This document shows positions 31,581 through 32,553 of a stretch of DNA of 32,553 nucleotides, piece by piece. The translations under genes and the position numbers were made by a program. This DNA is from an uncultured Peptostreptococcaceae bacterium. Lineage in GTDB: Bacteria > Bacillota > Clostridia > Peptostreptococcales > Anaerovoracaceae. The DNA is taken from the NCBI GenBank assembly GCA_949740445.1, contig CATJIF010000065.1, positions 1 to 32,553 of the forward strand. Direction: 5' to 3'. Under the pieces are notes generated by a model. That model did not search any database. It was not told the DNA's origin and saw only the letters and a list, made by a program, of their open reading frames with translations. Position 1 is the first letter of the stretch. Every line of letters begins with the position of its first letter.

Positions 31581-31946
31581 AAAGCTCCTCCTTGGTTACT
31601 CTTCGTAACCTGTTTCGTTCAATGATATCATCTTTCTCTTGCAGTCCGAAATCCTTTAGACCTTGCCAACAAAAAACCGATCGGTCGACAAAAATCCTCC
31701 TATTTCGTATACAATTTGGTTACATTATACGCACTTATAAAAACAATTGCAAGACAATTTCAATAATTTGCCACTTCTTCTGTGGAAAAATAACAATGTA
31801 TCTTTCTTTACTTTGATTAAATTACCCAAATAAACGCTTTCCTTATTTTTATACAGCGTCGGTAATCGGGTAAAACAACTAAGTGTGCCGTGAATGTTTC
31901 GTTTTTTACCGGCACTTTTCGTTCGCCTTGCCTATCTTGCGTGTTA
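31581..31946 (-). other. oppA leader and upstream spacer
   Basis: Gene-free. It holds the oppA promoter (separate entry), a palindrome ACCGATCGGT followed by a T-run about 45 nt downstream of the -10 (near 31673-31682), and a hairpin GGTTAC/GTAACC (31594-31599 with 31605-31610) directly in front of the ribosome binding site. A loose hairpin (GTGCCG/CGGCAC, 31885-31890 with 31910-31915) may end the gene to the right. No T-box or known riboswitch pattern is recognisable. Confidence 0.5.
31724..31752 (-). promoter_or_regulatory. Sigma-A promoter of the opp operon
   Basis: On the minus strand TTGCAA (31747-31752) and a perfect TATAAT (31724-31729) are separated by 17 nt in an AT-rich region. The leader to oppA is about 135 nt. 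Confidence 0.78.
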
Positions 31947-32553
31947 TCATTCTTCCATTTCTTCTCGCTGGCACTTGCACATGCGAAAGGTATTTCCCTG
32001 TGCATCGGTCTGGGTACACGCGCCACACACGCCTTCCCCGCAGCACAGATGGACATTATTGCTGTAAGCGACCTTTGCCTGCGGCAGCTCCTCGCGTATC
32101 ATGGCGCTGAGAATCTCGACAAAATAATCGGATGCCATAATCGCCACCACATCGTAGCCTCCCTGCCTCAGCATGCGACGCAGCCAGGAGCGCCCACGGG
32201 GCGACGACAGAGAAAGCTCTTTTGCCTGCAGGTCCGTCTGTCCGGCCATCCGGCCATCTTGTACTGCAAGCACTTCCCTTCCCTGTGGTTCCTTTTCTTC
32301 CGGCAGCAGAGAAACGCCGTAATCCGCGAGCAACCGGGCGCTGATTTTCTCTGTATCCGCCACCCAATCCACTTGTATTCCGCTGTGTTTGGACAGTTGT
32401 TCCGCCGCCAGAAGCGCCGGCGCTGCACCAGCGCCCTTGGTAATAAACAGCAGGCTCTTTCCTTTTAAATATGCTGGCTGCAAATACCGCACTCCCTGTA
32501 TGCCGCCGCGATAAACGCCTCGTACCAGCAAATGCTCCTTTGCCTCCATCAAC
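31947..32553 (-). CDS. PyrK-like FAD/2Fe-2S electron-transfer protein, C-terminal part (runs off right edge)
   Basis: The frame is open to the window edge; about 201 C-terminal residues are visible. The in-frame ATG at 32549-32550 is probably internal, because the N-terminal FAD-binding barrel of the family is missing. A GAGAAP nucleotide-binding turn (KGKSLLFITKGAGAAPALLAA) marks the NAD-binding lobe. The C-terminal CCGEGVCGACT plus CKC supplies the four cysteines of the 2Fe-2S cluster, as in dihydroorotate dehydrogenase electron-transfer subunits and related sulfide dehydrogenase-like proteins. Whether it serves pyrimidine synthesis or other redox metabolism depends on genes beyond the window. 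Confidence 0.8.
   Translation of the reverse strand, partial: LMEAKEHLLVRGVYRGGIQGVRYLQPAYLKGKSLLFITKGAGAAPALLAAEQLSKHSGIQVDWVADTEKISARLLADYGVSLLPEEKEPQGREVLAVQDGRMAGQTDLQAKELSLSSPRGRSWLRRMLRQGGYDVVAIMASDYFVEILSAMIREELPQAKVAYSNNVHLCCGEGVCGACTQTDAQGNTFRMCKCQREEMEE

Noticed and set aside
1-32553. tRNA, rRNA, CRISPR array, complete prophage or origin
   Set aside because: I looked for cloverleaf-like patterns, regular spacer repeats and phage genes and saw none; a dedicated covariance search was not possible here.

Overview
The window looks like chromosomal DNA from an anaerobic, amino-acid-fermenting member of the Clostridia (Firmicutes). The evidence is a near-complete lysine-to-butyrate fermentation locus, strong AAGGAGG-type ribosome binding sites, Gram-positive-style promoters, a Gram-positive-type LexA box and a lipoprotein oligopeptide-binding protein. 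Base composition is mid-GC, apart from one clearly AT-richer island near 21.4-22.5 kb. I cannot name the species; a lysine fermenter of the Anaerovorax/Emergencia type would fit, but that is a guess.

Layout. 1-1286: the 5' part of a DNA-repair-associated radical SAM gene behind a promoter carrying two LexA-like boxes, and a small cysteine-rich protein. 1439-10635: the lysine operon on the minus strand, transcribed as kdd, kamA, kamB, kamC, kamD, kamE, then (after a 269-bp gap) atoD and atoA. 11097-13208: a sigma-54 activator whose N-terminal half is a homologue of Kdd. 13432-13824: kal, divergent from the activator. 14063-16127: an RluB/RsuA-type pseudouridine synthase and a convergent FAD oxidoreductase. 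16243-19494: a small Cys protein, a MoxR ATPase and a metallopeptidase-like/VWA protein in one operon. 19.5-22.7 kb: an accessory region with short repeats, an amber-interrupted small transcription unit, a GNAT, an HTH-desulfoferrodoxin fusion, an AT-rich unknown module and a transposase remnant. 22784-25716: mnmM, a HAD phosphatase and a two-gene chromate-type transporter. 25817-31769: a complete oligopeptide ABC operon with promoter and terminator. 31947-32553: the C-terminal part of a PyrK-like flavin/2Fe-2S electron-transfer protein that runs off the right edge.

How the genes work together. KamA makes beta-lysine from L-lysine. KamDE (adenosylcobalamin/PLP) makes 3,5-diaminohexanoate, and KamB/KamC probably keep the aminomutase active. 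Kdd deaminates the product to 3-keto-5-aminohexanoate. Kce should cleave that, but it is not in this window. Kal removes ammonia from 3-aminobutyryl-CoA, and AtoDA exchanges CoA between butyryl-CoA and acetoacetate. Sigma-54 -24/-12 elements, almost identical to each other, lie in front of both kdd and kal. The activator gene lies between them and carries a Kdd-derived sensory domain whose dinucleotide-binding glycine motif is lost. The simplest reading is a retired enzyme recruited as the sensor of its own pathway intermediate. This is the most interesting object in the window.
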